Of a stretch of 64,000 nucleotides of DNA, positions 9,319 through 19,822 are shown one piece after another (within the stretch, counting starts at the first letter, position 1; every line of letters begins with the position of its first letter). The stretch covers positions 4,216,001 to 4,280,000 of the forward strand of contig NC_011740.1 of assembly GCF_000026225.1 (NCBI RefSeq), given 5' to 3'. The stretch comes from Escherichia fergusonii ATCC 35469 (GTDB taxonomy: Bacteria > Pseudomonadota > Gammaproteobacteria > Enterobacterales > Enterobacteriaceae). The notes below the pieces were generated by a model, which made no database searches, was not told the DNA's origin, and saw only the letters and a list, made by a program, of their open reading frames with translations. The position numbers and the translations under genes were made by a program.

Positions 9319-10509
9319 TTACTTGGTGATACGAGTCTGCGCGTCTTTCAGGGCTTCATCGACAGTCTGACGACCGCTGTCAGCGTTAATTACCGCAGTA
9401 CGTACCGCATACCAGAAGGCAGACATCTGCGGAATATTCGGCATAATTTCGCCTTTCTGGGCGTTATCCATGGTGGCGGCAATACGCGGATCTTTCGCTA
9501 ACTGCTCCTGATAAGATTTCAGTGCAACAGCGCCCAGCGGTTTGTCTTTATTCACTTCTTCCAGACCCTGATCGGTCAGCAAGTAGTTTTCGAGGAACTC
9601 CTTCGCCAGTTCTTTGTTCGGGCTGGCGGCGTTAATACCGGCACTCAGAACACCAACGAACGGTTTAGACGGCTTACCTTTGAAGGTTGGCAGCAGCGTC
9701 ACGCCGTAGTTCACTTTGCTCTTATCGATGTTGCTCCATGACCACGGGCCGTTGATGGTCATCGCTGTTTCGCCTTTGTTAAAAGCTGCTTCTGCGATGG
9801 AGTAATCGGTGTCTGCGTTCATGTGTTTGTTTTTGATCAGATCAACCAGGAAGGTTAAACCGGCTTTCGCCCCTGCGTTGTCCACACCGACATCTTTCAC
9901 GTCGTATTTGCCGTTCTCATACTTGAAGGCGTAACCACCGTCAGCGGCAATCAGCGGCCAGGTGAAGTACGGTTCCTGCAGGTTGAACATCAGCGCGCTC
10001 TTACCTTTCGCTTTCAGTTCTTTATCCAGTGCCGGAATTTCTTCCCAGGTTTTCGGTGGGTTCGGAACGAGATCTTTGTTGTAAATCAGAGACAGCGCTT
10101 CAACCGCAATCGGGTAGGCGATCAGTTTGCCGTTGTAACGAACGGCATCCCAGGTGAAGGGATAGAGTTTGTCCTGGAAGGCTTTATCCGGGGAGATTTC
10201 TGCCAGCAGGCCAGACTGTGCATAGCCACCAAAACGGTCATGCGCCCAGAAAATAATATCCGGGCCGTCGCCAGTAGCAGCTACCTGCGGGTACTTCTCT
10301 TCCAGTTTATCCGGATGTTCGACAACGACTTTGATACCCGTGTCTTTCTCGAATTTCTTACCGACTTCAGCCAGGCCGTTATAGCCTTTATCGCCGTTAA
10401 TCCAGATGACCAGCTTGCCTTCTTCAATTTTGGCGAGTGCCGTGGCGGAAAACATCAGTGTTGTCAGGGCCGACAAAGCAAGGATGCGTGCGCCAGTTTT
10501 AATTTTCAT
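9319..10509 (-). CDS. malE: Maltose/maltodextrin-binding periplasmic protein MalE
   Basis: The protein has 396 residues with a 26-residue signal peptide ending in ALA before KIEEGKLVIWINGDKG. The mature protein is the periplasmic maltose-binding protein, sequence and length as in K-12, ending DEALKDAQTRITK. It delivers maltose and maltodextrins to MalFGK2 and also to the Tar chemoreceptor. It is the first gene of malEFG, divergent from malK across a 377-base control region. REP elements follow its stop codon. Confidence 0.98.
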   Translation of the reverse strand: MKIKTGARILALSALTTLMFSATALAKIEEGKLVIWINGDKGYNGLAEVGKKFEKDTGIKVVVEHPDKLEEKYPQVAATGDGPDIIFWAHDRFGGYAQSGLLAEISPDKAFQDKLYPFTWDAVRYNGKLIAYPIAVEALSLIYNKDLVPNPPKTWEEIPALDKELKAKGKSALMFNLQEPYFTWPLIAADGGYAFKYENGKYDVKDVGVDNAGAKAGLTFLVDLIKNKHMNADTDYSIAEAAFNKGETAMTINGPWSWSNIDKSKVNYGVTLLPTFKGKPSKPFVGVLSAGINAASPNKELAKEFLENYLLTDQGLEEVNKDKPLGAVALKSYQEQLAKDPRIAATMDNAQKGEIMPNIPQMSAFWYAVRTAVINADSGRQTVDEALKDAQTRITK

Positions 10510-10886
10510 ATAACCCGTCCTTTTCCATTTGTGTATATTGCTCGTGGATACGCAGAGGTCGCTTAACGGTCTTTAGTTTCTTTCTATGACATCCTCTTTC
10601 CATCCTCCTTTCCCCTACGCCCCATTGCTGCTTTATGTGATCTGTGTTGCATAAATGAGCGTAATGCGGGGTGGCGCACATAAAATAGACATGTTTTTTG
10701 CAACGGGGGTCACGAAATTCCTCCTGGTTGCCAGCCATCCGTCGCAGTACCTGCTTTCTCATCCTCCCGCCTCCTCCCCCATAAAAAAGCTGGGGGGTGG
10801 AGGATTTACCTAATCATCTGATGCCGCATAGTCAGCCCATCATGAATGTTGCTGTCGATGACAGGTTGTAACGAAGGGAGAAGGGC
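10510..10886. promoter_or_regulatory. Divergent malE/malK control region with MalT boxes and CRP-like site
   Basis: There is no gene in this 377-base gap. MalT boxes (core GGA[G/T]GA) appear on the lower strand near 10591-10608 (CATCCTCC) and near 10761-10778 (ATCCTCCC, CTCCTCC), and on the upper strand at 10798-10804 (TGGAGGA). A CRP-like site, TGTGATCTGTGTTGCA, lies at 10636-10651. This agrees with the known E. coli arrangement in which MalT and CRP form a higher-order complex that activates malEFG and malK-lamB-malM together. Confidence 0.8.
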
Positions 10887-12002
10887 ATGGCGAGCGTACA
10901 GCTACGAAATGTAACGAAGGCCTGGGGCGAAGTGGTGGTATCGAAAGATATCAATCTCGACATCCACGAAGGAGAGTTCGTGGTGTTTGTCGGGCCATCA
11001 GGCTGCGGTAAATCAACATTACTACGTATGATCGCCGGGTTAGAAACCATCACCAGTGGAGACTTGTTTATCGGGGAAAAGCGGATGAACGACGTGCCGC
11101 CTGCGGAACGCGGTGTCGGTATGGTGTTCCAGTCCTATGCGCTTTACCCCCATCTCTCGGTTGCGGAAAACATGTCGTTTGGCCTGAAGCTGGCGGGCGC
11201 TAAAAAAGAGGTGATTAACCAGCGAGTTAATCAGGTCGCTGAGGTGCTGCAACTGGCACATCTGCTGGATCGTAAACCAAAGGCGCTTTCTGGTGGGCAA
11301 CGTCAGCGTGTGGCAATAGGCCGTACGCTGGTGGCGGAACCCAGTGTGTTTTTACTCGATGAACCGCTCTCCAACCTTGATGCCGCGCTGCGCGTACAGA
11401 TGCGTATCGAAATCTCCCGCCTGCATAAACGTCTGGGCCGCACCATGATTTATGTCACTCATGACCAGGTCGAGGCAATGACGCTGGCGGACAAAATCGT
11501 GGTGCTGGATGCCGGTCGTGTGGCGCAGGTCGGCAAGCCGCTGGAACTTTACCACTATCCGGCGGACCGCTTTGTCGCAGGCTTTATTGGTTCACCGAAG
11601 ATGAACTTCCTGCCAGTGAAAGTGACCGCGCTCGCCATCGATCAAGTGCAAGTTGAACTGCCGATGCCAAATCGCCAGCAAGTCTGGTTGCCGGTAGACA
11701 GCCGCGATGTCCAGGTTGGGGCCAACATGTCATTAGGTATTCGCCCTGAACACCTGTTACCGAGCGATATCGCTGATGTCACGCTGGAAGGCGTGGTGCA
11801 GGTGGTAGAGCAACTGGGCAACGAAACGCAAATTCATATCCAGATCCCTTCAATACGTCAAAACCTGGTGTACCGCCAGACTGACGTGGTGTTGGTAGAA
11901 GAGGGTGCCACATTCGCTATCGGCCTGCCGCCAGAGCGTTGTCATCTGTTCCGTGAAGATGGCACTGCATGTCGTCGACTGCATCAGGAACCGGGCGTTT
12001 AA
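10887..12002 (+). CDS. malK: Maltose transporter ATP-binding protein MalK
   Basis: This is a 371-residue ABC ATPase. Walker A is GPSGCGKST (residues about 36-44), the signature is LSGGQRQRVAIGR, Walker B is FLLDEPLSNLDA and the switch His is in YVTHDQVEA. After residue about 235 follows the MalK-type regulatory domain, which binds unphosphorylated EIIA-Glc (inducer exclusion) and MalT in E. coli. It powers MalFG from the cytoplasm. It is first in the malK-lamB-malM operon. Confidence 0.97.
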   Translation: MASVQLRNVTKAWGEVVVSKDINLDIHEGEFVVFVGPSGCGKSTLLRMIAGLETITSGDLFIGEKRMNDVPPAERGVGMVFQSYALYPHLSVAENMSFGLKLAGAKKEVINQRVNQVAEVLQLAHLLDRKPKALSGGQRQRVAIGRTLVAEPSVFLLDEPLSNLDAALRVQMRIEISRLHKRLGRTMIYVTHDQVEAMTLADKIVVLDAGRVAQVGKPLELYHYPADRFVAGFIGSPKMNFLPVKVTALAIDQVQVELPMPNRQQVWLPVDSRDVQVGANMSLGIRPEHLLPSDIADVTLEGVVQVVEQLGNETQIHIQIPSIRQNLVYRQTDVVLVEEGATFAIGLPPERCHLFREDGTACRRLHQEPGV

Positions 12003-12076
12003 GCATTCCACAACAGACACAACGTCTCTACAAGGCGATGTGTAAAAAAAGAAAAGCAATGATCTCAGGAGATAGA

Positions 12077-13417
<1,341 letters not shown>

Positions 13418-13439
13418 TAACGCACTAACCTGACCTGAT

Positions 13440-13457
13440 GAGGGGCGTAAGCCCCTC
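13440..13457 (+). terminator. Small hairpin between lamB and malM
   Basis: GAGGGGC-GTAA-GCCCCTC is a perfect stem-loop 23 bases after lamB, with no T-run. It is more likely a partial terminator or mRNA-stability element than the end of the operon. Confidence 0.5.
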
Positions 13458-13523
13458 TGTTTATCGGGTTTGGCGCGCTATTGCCTGGCTACCGCCTGAC
13501 CCCCGCTTTCTGAGGTGATAACA

Positions 13524-14456
13524 ATGAAAATGAAAAAAAGTCTCGTCGCCCTTTGTTTATCTGTAGGGCTATTGGCTGGCGCACCGGGAATCACTCTGGC
13601 AGACGTTAACTACGTACCGCAAAACACCAGCGATGCCCCCGCTATTCCCACCGCTGCGCTGCAACAACTGACCTGGACGCCCGTCGATCAAGCTAAAGTC
13701 CAGACCACACAGTTGGCAACGGGCGGCCAACAACTGAACGTAGCAGGTATCAGCGGCCCGGTTGCGGCGTATAGCGTACCGGCTAATATCGGTGAACTGA
13801 CATTGACGCTGACCAGCGAAGTGAATAAGCAAACCAGCGTATTTGCACCGAACGTATTAATTCTTGATCAGAACATGACGCCTTCTGCTTACTTCCCCAG
13901 CAGCTATTTTACCTACCAGGAGCCTGGTGTAATGAGCGCCGATCGTCTTGAAGGGGTAATGCGCCTGACGCCTGCTTTGGGTCAGCAGAAAATTTATGTT
14001 TTGGTCTTTACTACTGAGAAAGATCTCCAGCAAACCACAAAACTGATTGATCCGGCAAAAGCCTATGCCAAAGGCGTGGGTAACGCCGTACCGGATATTC
14101 CTGATCCGATTGCCCGCCATACCACTGATGGTTTGCTGAAACTGAAAGTGAAAACCAATAGCAGCTCCAGCGTTCTGGTTGGGCCACTGTTTGGTTCTTC
14201 CGGTCCGGGGCCGGTCACTGTAGGCAACACTGCTGCGCCTGCTTATGCAGCACCAGCACCGACAGCAACGCCAGCACCAGCGAAGAAAAGCGAACCGATG
14301 CTGACAGATACCGAAAGCTACTTTAATCAGGCGATCAAAGAGGCGGTGGCAAAAGGTGATGTCGATAAAGCGCTGAAACTGCTTGATGAAGCTGAACGTC
14401 TGGGCTCGACCTCTGCCCGTTCCACTTTTATCAGCAGTGTAAAAGGCAAGGGGTAA
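13524..14456 (+). CDS. malM: MalM, periplasmic protein of the maltose operon
   Basis: The protein has 310 residues from MKMKKSLVAL, with a signal peptide ending in LA before DVNYVPQN. It is the periplasmic MalM protein, last gene of malK-lamB-malM; its molecular function is not established. A linker rich in Ala, Pro and Thr near residues 235-262 is slightly longer than my recollection of K-12 MalM (306 residues), which explains the length difference. The C-terminal helical segment carries DKALKLLDEAERLG. A strong terminator follows. Confidence 0.94.
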   Translation: MKMKKSLVALCLSVGLLAGAPGITLADVNYVPQNTSDAPAIPTAALQQLTWTPVDQAKVQTTQLATGGQQLNVAGISGPVAAYSVPANIGELTLTLTSEVNKQTSVFAPNVLILDQNMTPSAYFPSSYFTYQEPGVMSADRLEGVMRLTPALGQQKIYVLVFTTEKDLQQTTKLIDPAKAYAKGVGNAVPDIPDPIARHTTDGLLKLKVKTNSSSSVLVGPLFGSSGPGPVTVGNTAAPAYAAPAPTATPAPAKKSEPMLTDTESYFNQAIKEAVAKGDVDKALKLLDEAERLGSTSARSTFISSVKGKG

Positions 14457-14488
14457 CCACTCCCCGCAGTGCTGATTTTGCAACAACT

Positions 14489-14515
14489 GGTGCGTCTTCT
14501 GGCGCACCTTTTTTT
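14489..14515 (+). terminator. Terminator of malK-lamB-malM
   Basis: GGTGCG and CGCACC arms with a short loop are followed by seven T residues, 33 bases after malM. The K-12 yjbI remnant is not apparent in the short gap before ubiC. Confidence 0.85.
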
Positions 14516-14633
14516 ATCATTTTTTGCGATTGTTGCGTTTTTGTTGCGCAATAGATCACTTAATTTTGTTTCCTTCTCCCGTAATCTCTTTTCTGCGATA
14601 CAATGCCTTCACGTTATAGAACGGAGAGTTCGC

Positions 14634-15131
14634 ATGTCACATCCCGCGTTAACGCAACTGCGTGCGCTGCGCTATTTTGCTGAGATTCCGGCGCTTGATC
14701 CCGCACAACTCGACTGGTTATTACTGGAAGATTCCATGACCAAACGTTTTGAGCAGCAGGGAAAAAAGGTGAGCGTGACAGTAATCCGCGAAGGCTTTGT
14801 CGGGCAACAAGATGTTGCCCTGGAGTTATCGCAGTTGCCGCAAGAGCCTCGCTACTGGCTGCGGGAAATTTTACTTTGCGCAGATGGTGAACCCTGGCTT
14901 GCGGGGCGCACTGTGGTGCCAGAATCAACGTTATCTGGCCCTGAACTGGCATTACAAAAACTGGGTAAGACCCCGTTGGGGCGCTACCTGTTTACATCAT
15001 CAACGTTGAGCCGTGATTTTATTGAGATTGGTCGTGATGCAGAGCTATGGGGGCGGCGTTCACGTCTGCGGTTAAGCGGTAAGCCCCTGATGCTTACTGA
15101 ACTGTTTTTGCCTGCATCACCGTTGTACTAA
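14634..15131 (+). CDS. ubiC: Chorismate pyruvate-lyase UbiC
   Basis: The protein has 165 residues from MSHPALTQL, the K-12 length. Longer readings start inside the malM terminator region. It converts chorismate to 4-hydroxybenzoate and pyruvate, the first committed step of ubiquinone biosynthesis, in the cytoplasm. It lies 12 bases before ubiA in a two-gene operon. Recognised by overall sequence, including the region around RLSGKPLMLTELFLP near the C-terminus. Confidence 0.96.
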   Translation: MSHPALTQLRALRYFAEIPALDPAQLDWLLLEDSMTKRFEQQGKKVSVTVIREGFVGQQDVALELSQLPQEPRYWLREILLCADGEPWLAGRTVVPESTLSGPELALQKLGKTPLGRYLFTSSTLSRDFIEIGRDAELWGRRSRLRLSGKPLMLTELFLPASPLY

Positions 15132-15143
15132 GAGGAAATAAAG

Positions 15144-16016
15144 ATGGAGTGGAGTCTGACGCAGAATAAGCTGTTGGCGTTTCACCGCTTAATGCGTACG
15201 GATAAGCCAATTGGCGCGTTACTACTGCTCTGGCCAACCCTGTGGGCACTTTGGGTGGCTACACCAGGCGTGCCACCATTGTGGATTCTGGCAGTATTTG
15301 TGGCTGGAGTCTGGCTAATGCGGGCCGCCGGGTGTGTGGTTAACGATTATGCTGATCGTAAATTTGACGGTCATGTTAAACGCACCGCAAACCGACCGTT
15401 GCCCAGCGGTGCGGTAACCGAAAAAGAAGCCCGGACGTTGTTTGTGGTGTTGGTGCTGCTGGCATTTTTGCTGGTACTGACACTGAACACGATGACGATT
15501 CTGTTATCTGTAGCCGCACTGGCACTGGCCTGGGTTTACCCATTTATGAAGCGCTACACGCATTTACCGCAAGTGGTATTGGGCGCGGCATTTGGTTGGT
15601 CGATCCCTATGGCTTTTGCTGCGGTTAGTGAGTCGGTGCCGCTTAGCTGCTGGTTGATGTTCCTTGCGAATATCCTTTGGGCAGTTGCTTATGATACTCA
15701 GTACGCGATGGTTGACCGCGATGACGATGTTAAAATTGGCATTAAATCCACGGCGATCCTGTTTGGGCAATACGATAAATTTATTATCGGCGTATTACAG
15801 ATTGGCGTGATGGTATTAATGGCGCTGATTGGTTGGCTTAACGGCCTAGACTGGGGCTATTACTGGTCGATTCTGGTTGCAGGTGGTCTGTTTGTTTATC
15901 AACAAAAGCTGATTGCCAACCGTGAGCGTGAAGCCTGTTTTAAGGCGTTTATGAATAATAACTATGTTGGCCTGGTGCTGTTTTTAGGGCTGGCAATGAG
16001 TTACTGGCATTTTTGA
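15144..16016 (+). CDS. ubiA: 4-hydroxybenzoate octaprenyltransferase UbiA
   Basis: This 290-residue integral membrane prenyltransferase has eight to nine hydrophobic helices. The first Asp-rich motif, NDYADRKFDGHVKRT, is near residues 67-81. The second, DTQYAMVDRDDD, is near residues 186-197. Both bind Mg-octaprenyl diphosphate. It attaches the octaprenyl chain to 4-hydroxybenzoate made by UbiC. It is followed by a bidirectional terminator shared with plsB. Confidence 0.96.
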   Translation: MEWSLTQNKLLAFHRLMRTDKPIGALLLLWPTLWALWVATPGVPPLWILAVFVAGVWLMRAAGCVVNDYADRKFDGHVKRTANRPLPSGAVTEKEARTLFVVLVLLAFLLVLTLNTMTILLSVAALALAWVYPFMKRYTHLPQVVLGAAFGWSIPMAFAAVSESVPLSCWLMFLANILWAVAYDTQYAMVDRDDDVKIGIKSTAILFGQYDKFIIGVLQIGVMVLMALIGWLNGLDWGYYWSILVAGGLFVYQQKLIANREREACFKAFMNNNYVGLVLFLGLAMSYWHF

Positions 16017-16035
16017 TTTTGTTAATTTAATAAAA

Positions 16036-16062
16036 AAAACCGGTCACTTGACCGGTTTTTTA
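16036..16062. terminator. Bidirectional terminator between ubiA and plsB
   Basis: AAAACCGGTCA / TGACCGGTTTT forms a perfect stem, with A-rich sequence on one side and T-rich on the other. It sits between the convergent ubiA and plsB genes. Confidence 0.9.
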
Positions 16063-16072
16063 TTATCTTGAT

Positions 16073-18493
16073 TTACTCGCCCTGCGTCGCACTTTCAATC
16101 GTCAGACGCACATCAGACGTAATCAACTCCGCCAGCATCTGATACACCTTCAATGTCTCTGCCGGTTCGGCGTCGCCACTATCGCTGATGTAACCTTCAT
16201 CACGCAGAGTCAGTACCAGAGAACTGAACACTGCTTTGTCGAAGAACTCCGGCGCGTTAATGCCATGCAACACTGACAGACGTTGCGCCACGGTGCGACT
16301 CTCTTTCTCCAGCGAACTGCGGTTGATTGCCGGATTAGCGCTTAGCAGCCAGAAAGTGATGGCATAACGCTGCAATGTTTCGCGTGCACCAGCGGCCAGC
16401 AACTGCAATGTGCGGGAGTGTGAAGGATTAATTTGCAACTCGTCATTTTGCAGGGTAATCAGCCCTTGACGCGCCATCTCACGCGCCAGTGCATCAATAA
16501 CATCTGGTAATTCGTCGCGATCCCAACGCAGGAACAGCTCAGCTTTCAGCATTGGGTACAGCACTTCAACGTGGTGCAACAATGCCTCACGGGAGATGTG
16601 ACGGTGCTGCGTGACAATTGCTGCCATCAACGAAGGCAGTACCAGCATATGTGCAATGTTGTTGCGGTAATAGGTCATCAACACTGCCTGTTCACGCGGC
16701 AGAATGATGATGTCACCAATGGTGTCTTTCTCCACCTCAAACTTATTCATCTGCAGCGCGTGGTCAATCAGTTCACTGGCGCTGGCAGAAGGTACAGTCG
16801 CATCGGGGGAGTACGGCACATTGCGTAACAGATCAAGATAGCAATCTAACTGCTCGGTCAATTGCTCACGGGTAAGTGAACGCTGACGAGATGCCAGTAA
16901 CGCAGTACAACACAGGTTCATGGCGTTAGCCGCCCCGGCGTTATTAATACGCACCATCAAATCGGCAGCAATGTTATTTACCGTCGGTGTTAACCAGGCC
17001 GGACGCACCGCTTCGATCGGGTCGATAGATTCGCGCCATTCTGGTACGTGCTGGTTGAGATAGGTCATCAACGGAATGGGTTCGCCAAAATTGACATAGC
17101 CCTGACCGAGATTACGCAGCTTGCTTAGACCACGCAGCATCTGCGCCATGTTCTCTTTCTCTTTGGTTGCCCCACGCAGTTCTTTCGCGTAGGTGCCCAC
17201 CTCCATCACGTGCTCATAACCGATGTAAATCGGCACTAAGGTAATAGGACGAGTACCGCCACGCAACATTGCCTGAATGGTCATCGACAACGTACCGGTT
17301 TTCGGGTCCAGCAGACGACCAGTACGTGAACGGCCCCCTTCAACAAAATACTCTACAGAATAGCCACGGCTAAACAGCTCACCCAGATATTCACGGAATA
17401 CAGTAGAGTAGAGTTTATTGCCCTTAAAGGTACGGCGGATAAAAAATGCCCCCAGACGGCGGAAAATCGGCCCTGCTGGCCAGAAGTTCAGGTTAATCCC
17501 GGCGGCAATATGTGGCGGTACCAGCCCCTGGTGATATAACACATAGGAAAGCAGCAAGTAGTCCATATGGCTGCGATGGCACGGCACATAAACAATTTCA
17601 TGACCATCGTGCGCCAGTTGCCGTACACGCTCGGCATTATGAACATTAATGCCCTGATAGAGACGGTTCCAGGTAAAACCGAGAATACGGTCGGTAAGAC
17701 GGATCATCTCATAAGAGAAGTTAGCTGCGATCTCTTCCATCAATGCGACGGCATTTTGCTGCGCTTTTTCATGGGAGATTTTCTTGCTACGCGCTTCGTC
17801 TTCTACCGCTTTGGCGATCGCACGGGAGGCGAGCAGTTTATTAAACAGATCCTGACGGGCAGGCAGGCGCGGGCCAACTGCTGCAAGTCGCTGACGAGCG
17901 AAGTGCATACGCGCGACACGTGCCAGTTTCTGAGCAATAGTTTTATCCGTGCCGTGTTCATCCGCCATATGGCGTAAAGAAACGGACGGCGAGAAACGCA
18001 CAAAGCTGTCACGGCCTAACCACAGAACAGCAAAGAATTTTTGCACGCCGTTGAGCATACGCAATGGTGGATTAACTTCGCCTTTTTCACGCCCTGGTGA
18101 ACGACCAAACATTACCGATACTGGCACCATCTGGACGTCGAGATTGGGGTTACTGCGGTGTAAGTCGAGATAGTCGTGAAACAGCTTGATCGACTCTTCT
18201 TTTGGCGTGTAATAAGTGAACACGCGTGGACCGCCGTGAATAAAGACATAGCGAGGCAGCAGCGTACCGTCGATCTCCAGTGGATCTAACGGGTCAGGGA
18301 GATCGTGCGCCAGACACTGGGCACGTAGGGTCAGCAAATCCGCTTTTGAGTTGTACGGTAAAACGTACATAATTGGACGAGAGGTATCGAGCCCCAGTTC
18401 CGGGGCAGGATCTGCCGGAATAGACTTGCTTTTTACCAGGATGCTTAATGGTAAATTCAGTAATTTGTAGTAAATTCGTGGCCAGCCGGACAT
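16073..18493 (-). CDS. plsB: Glycerol-3-phosphate 1-O-acyltransferase PlsB
   Basis: This is an 806-residue, membrane-associated acyltransferase that makes lysophosphatidic acid from glycerol-3-phosphate and acyl-ACP or acyl-CoA, the first step of phospholipid synthesis. Acyltransferase motif I is CHRSHMDYLL near residue 305 (His and Asp catalytic). The substrate-binding motif is EGGRSRTGR near residue 385. It diverges from dgkA across 170 bases, so two lipid-metabolism genes share a control region. Length is within a residue of the K-12 enzyme. Confidence 0.97.
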   Translation of the reverse strand: MSGWPRIYYKLLNLPLSILVKSKSIPADPAPELGLDTSRPIMYVLPYNSKADLLTLRAQCLAHDLPDPLDPLEIDGTLLPRYVFIHGGPRVFTYYTPKEESIKLFHDYLDLHRSNPNLDVQMVPVSVMFGRSPGREKGEVNPPLRMLNGVQKFFAVLWLGRDSFVRFSPSVSLRHMADEHGTDKTIAQKLARVARMHFARQRLAAVGPRLPARQDLFNKLLASRAIAKAVEDEARSKKISHEKAQQNAVALMEEIAANFSYEMIRLTDRILGFTWNRLYQGINVHNAERVRQLAHDGHEIVYVPCHRSHMDYLLLSYVLYHQGLVPPHIAAGINLNFWPAGPIFRRLGAFFIRRTFKGNKLYSTVFREYLGELFSRGYSVEYFVEGGRSRTGRLLDPKTGTLSMTIQAMLRGGTRPITLVPIYIGYEHVMEVGTYAKELRGATKEKENMAQMLRGLSKLRNLGQGYVNFGEPIPLMTYLNQHVPEWRESIDPIEAVRPAWLTPTVNNIAADLMVRINNAGAANAMNLCCTALLASRQRSLTREQLTEQLDCYLDLLRNVPYSPDATVPSASASELIDHALQMNKFEVEKDTIGDIIILPREQAVLMTYYRNNIAHMLVLPSLMAAIVTQHRHISREALLHHVEVLYPMLKAELFLRWDRDELPDVIDALAREMARQGLITLQNDELQINPSHSRTLQLLAAGARETLQRYAITFWLLSANPAINRSSLEKESRTVAQRLSVLHGINAPEFFDKAVFSSLVLTLRDEGYISDSGDAEPAETLKVYQMLAELITSDVRLTIESATQGE

Positions 18494-18663
18494 AAACGAT
18501 GTAAAGCCTCTGGTTAATAATGCAAATGCGCCGCAAGGATAGCAGAAAGTCGGTTGAAATTCTGTTGTATCCCTTCAACCTTCGCGTCGCGTTGTTGTCA
18601 CCCGAATTACACGGGTAAACAGTTCTTTTTTATTGACGCTAATAAAGCAAAAAGGTTCTTTCA

Positions 18664-19032
18664 ATGGCCAATAATACCACTGGATTCACCCGGATTATCA
18701 AAGCAGCAGGCTATTCCTGGAAAGGTTTTCGTGCTGCATGGGTTAATGAAGCAGCATTTCGCCAGGAGAGCGTCGCTGTATTGCTAGGCGTGGTCATCGC
18801 CTGCTGGCTGGATGTCGATGCGATTACCCGCGTATTATTAATTGGTTCAGTAATGCTGGTGATGATTGTCGAAATCCTTAACAGTGCGATCGAAGCAGTG
18901 GTTGACCGCATTGGTTCTGAATATCACGAACTTTCCGGGCGAGCCAAAGATATGGGGTCTGCCGCCGTTTTACTTTCTATTATCGTCGCACTGATAACCT
19001 GGGGCATCCTGTTGTGGTCGCATTTCCGATAA
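18664..19032 (+). CDS. dgkA: Diacylglycerol kinase DgkA
   Basis: The protein has 122 residues with three transmembrane helices. The family motif is NSAIEAVVDR, where the conserved Glu and Asn line the active site, near residues 72-81. It recycles diacylglycerol from membrane-derived oligosaccharide synthesis to phosphatidic acid using ATP. It diverges from plsB and precedes lexA by 109 bases. Confidence 0.96.
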   Translation: MANNTTGFTRIIKAAGYSWKGFRAAWVNEAAFRQESVAVLLGVVIACWLDVDAITRVLLIGSVMLVMIVEILNSAIEAVVDRIGSEYHELSGRAKDMGSAAVLLSIIVALITWGILLWSHFR

Positions 19033-19096
19033 TGCTTCCAGATTTCGCTAAAACTCTCGTTTATCGTGTATTTTGTGATTCCAAATTCGCCTTTCG

Positions 19097-19133
19097 CTGT
19101 ATATACTCACAGCATAACTGTATATACACCCAG
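19097..19133 (+). promoter_or_regulatory. lexA: Two LexA boxes in the lexA promoter
   Basis: CTGTATATACTCACAG (19097-19112) fits CTGT-N8-ACAG exactly. CTGTATATACACCCAG (19118-19133) differs at one core position. The tandem boxes allow autoregulation of lexA and control dinF. Confidence 0.93.
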
Positions 19134-19141
19134 GGGGCGAA

Positions 19142-19750
19142 ATGAAAGCGTTAACGGTCAGGCAGCAAGAGGTGTTTGATCTCATTCGGGATCACATCAG
19201 CCAGACAGGTATGCCACCGACGCGTGCGGAAATTGCGCAGCGCTTGGGGTTTCGTTCCCCAAACGCTGCTGAAGAACATCTGAAGGCGCTGGCACGTAAA
19301 GGTGTCATTGAAATTGTTTCTGGTGCTTCGCGTGGTATCCGACTGTTGCAGGAAGAAGAAGAGGGGCTGCCGCTGGTTGGGCGTGTAGCTGCTGGTGAAC
19401 CACTTCTGGCACAACAGCATATTGAAGGCCATTATCAGGTCGATCCTTCTCTCTTTAAACCCAATGCGGACTTCTTACTTCGCGTTAGCGGCATGTCGAT
19501 GAAAGACATTGGTATTATGGACGGCGACCTGCTGGCAGTACATAAAACACAGGACGTACGTAATGGCCAGGTCGTTGTGGCGCGTATTGATGACGAAGTT
19601 ACCGTTAAGCGTTTGAAAAAACAGGGTAACAAAGTCGAACTCCTGCCAGAAAACAGTGAATTCAAACCTATTGTTGTCGATCTTCGTCAACAGAATTTCA
19701 CTATTGAAGGTCTGGCTGTAGGCGTAATTCGCAACGGCGACTGGCTGTAA
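19142..19750 (+). CDS. lexA: LexA, SOS-response repressor
   Basis: The protein has 202 residues. The N-terminal winged helix DNA-binding domain covers residues 1-70, with the recognition helix in SPNAAEEHLKAL. The Ala84-Gly85 self-cleavage site lies in GRVAAGEPLL. The catalytic Ser119 is in SGMSMKDIG and Lys156 follows in the C-terminal latent protease domain. RecA filaments trigger cleavage after DNA damage. It differs from K-12 LexA at a few positions only (for example MKALTVRQQ). Two LexA boxes lie immediately upstream, and dinF is cotranscribed past a leaky terminator. Confidence 0.98.
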   Translation: MKALTVRQQEVFDLIRDHISQTGMPPTRAEIAQRLGFRSPNAAEEHLKALARKGVIEIVSGASRGIRLLQEEEEGLPLVGRVAAGEPLLAQQHIEGHYQVDPSLFKPNADFLLRVSGMSMKDIGIMDGDLLAVHKTQDVRNGQVVVARIDDEVTVKRLKKQGNKVELLPENSEFKPIVVDLRQQNFTIEGLAVGVIRNGDWL

Positions 19751-19763
19751 TCAAGCTTTTAAT

Positions 19764-19794
19764 ACCGCGATGCATCAGGCATCGCGGTCTGTTT
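19764..19794 (+). terminator. Terminator or attenuator between lexA and dinF
   Basis: ACCGCGATGC / GCATCGCGGT stem, then GTTTTTC. It sits inside the lexA-dinF operon, so it should reduce rather than abolish dinF expression. Confidence 0.75.
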
Positions 19795-19822
19795 TTCACT
19801 TCTTCTCATCAGGCTTGTCTGC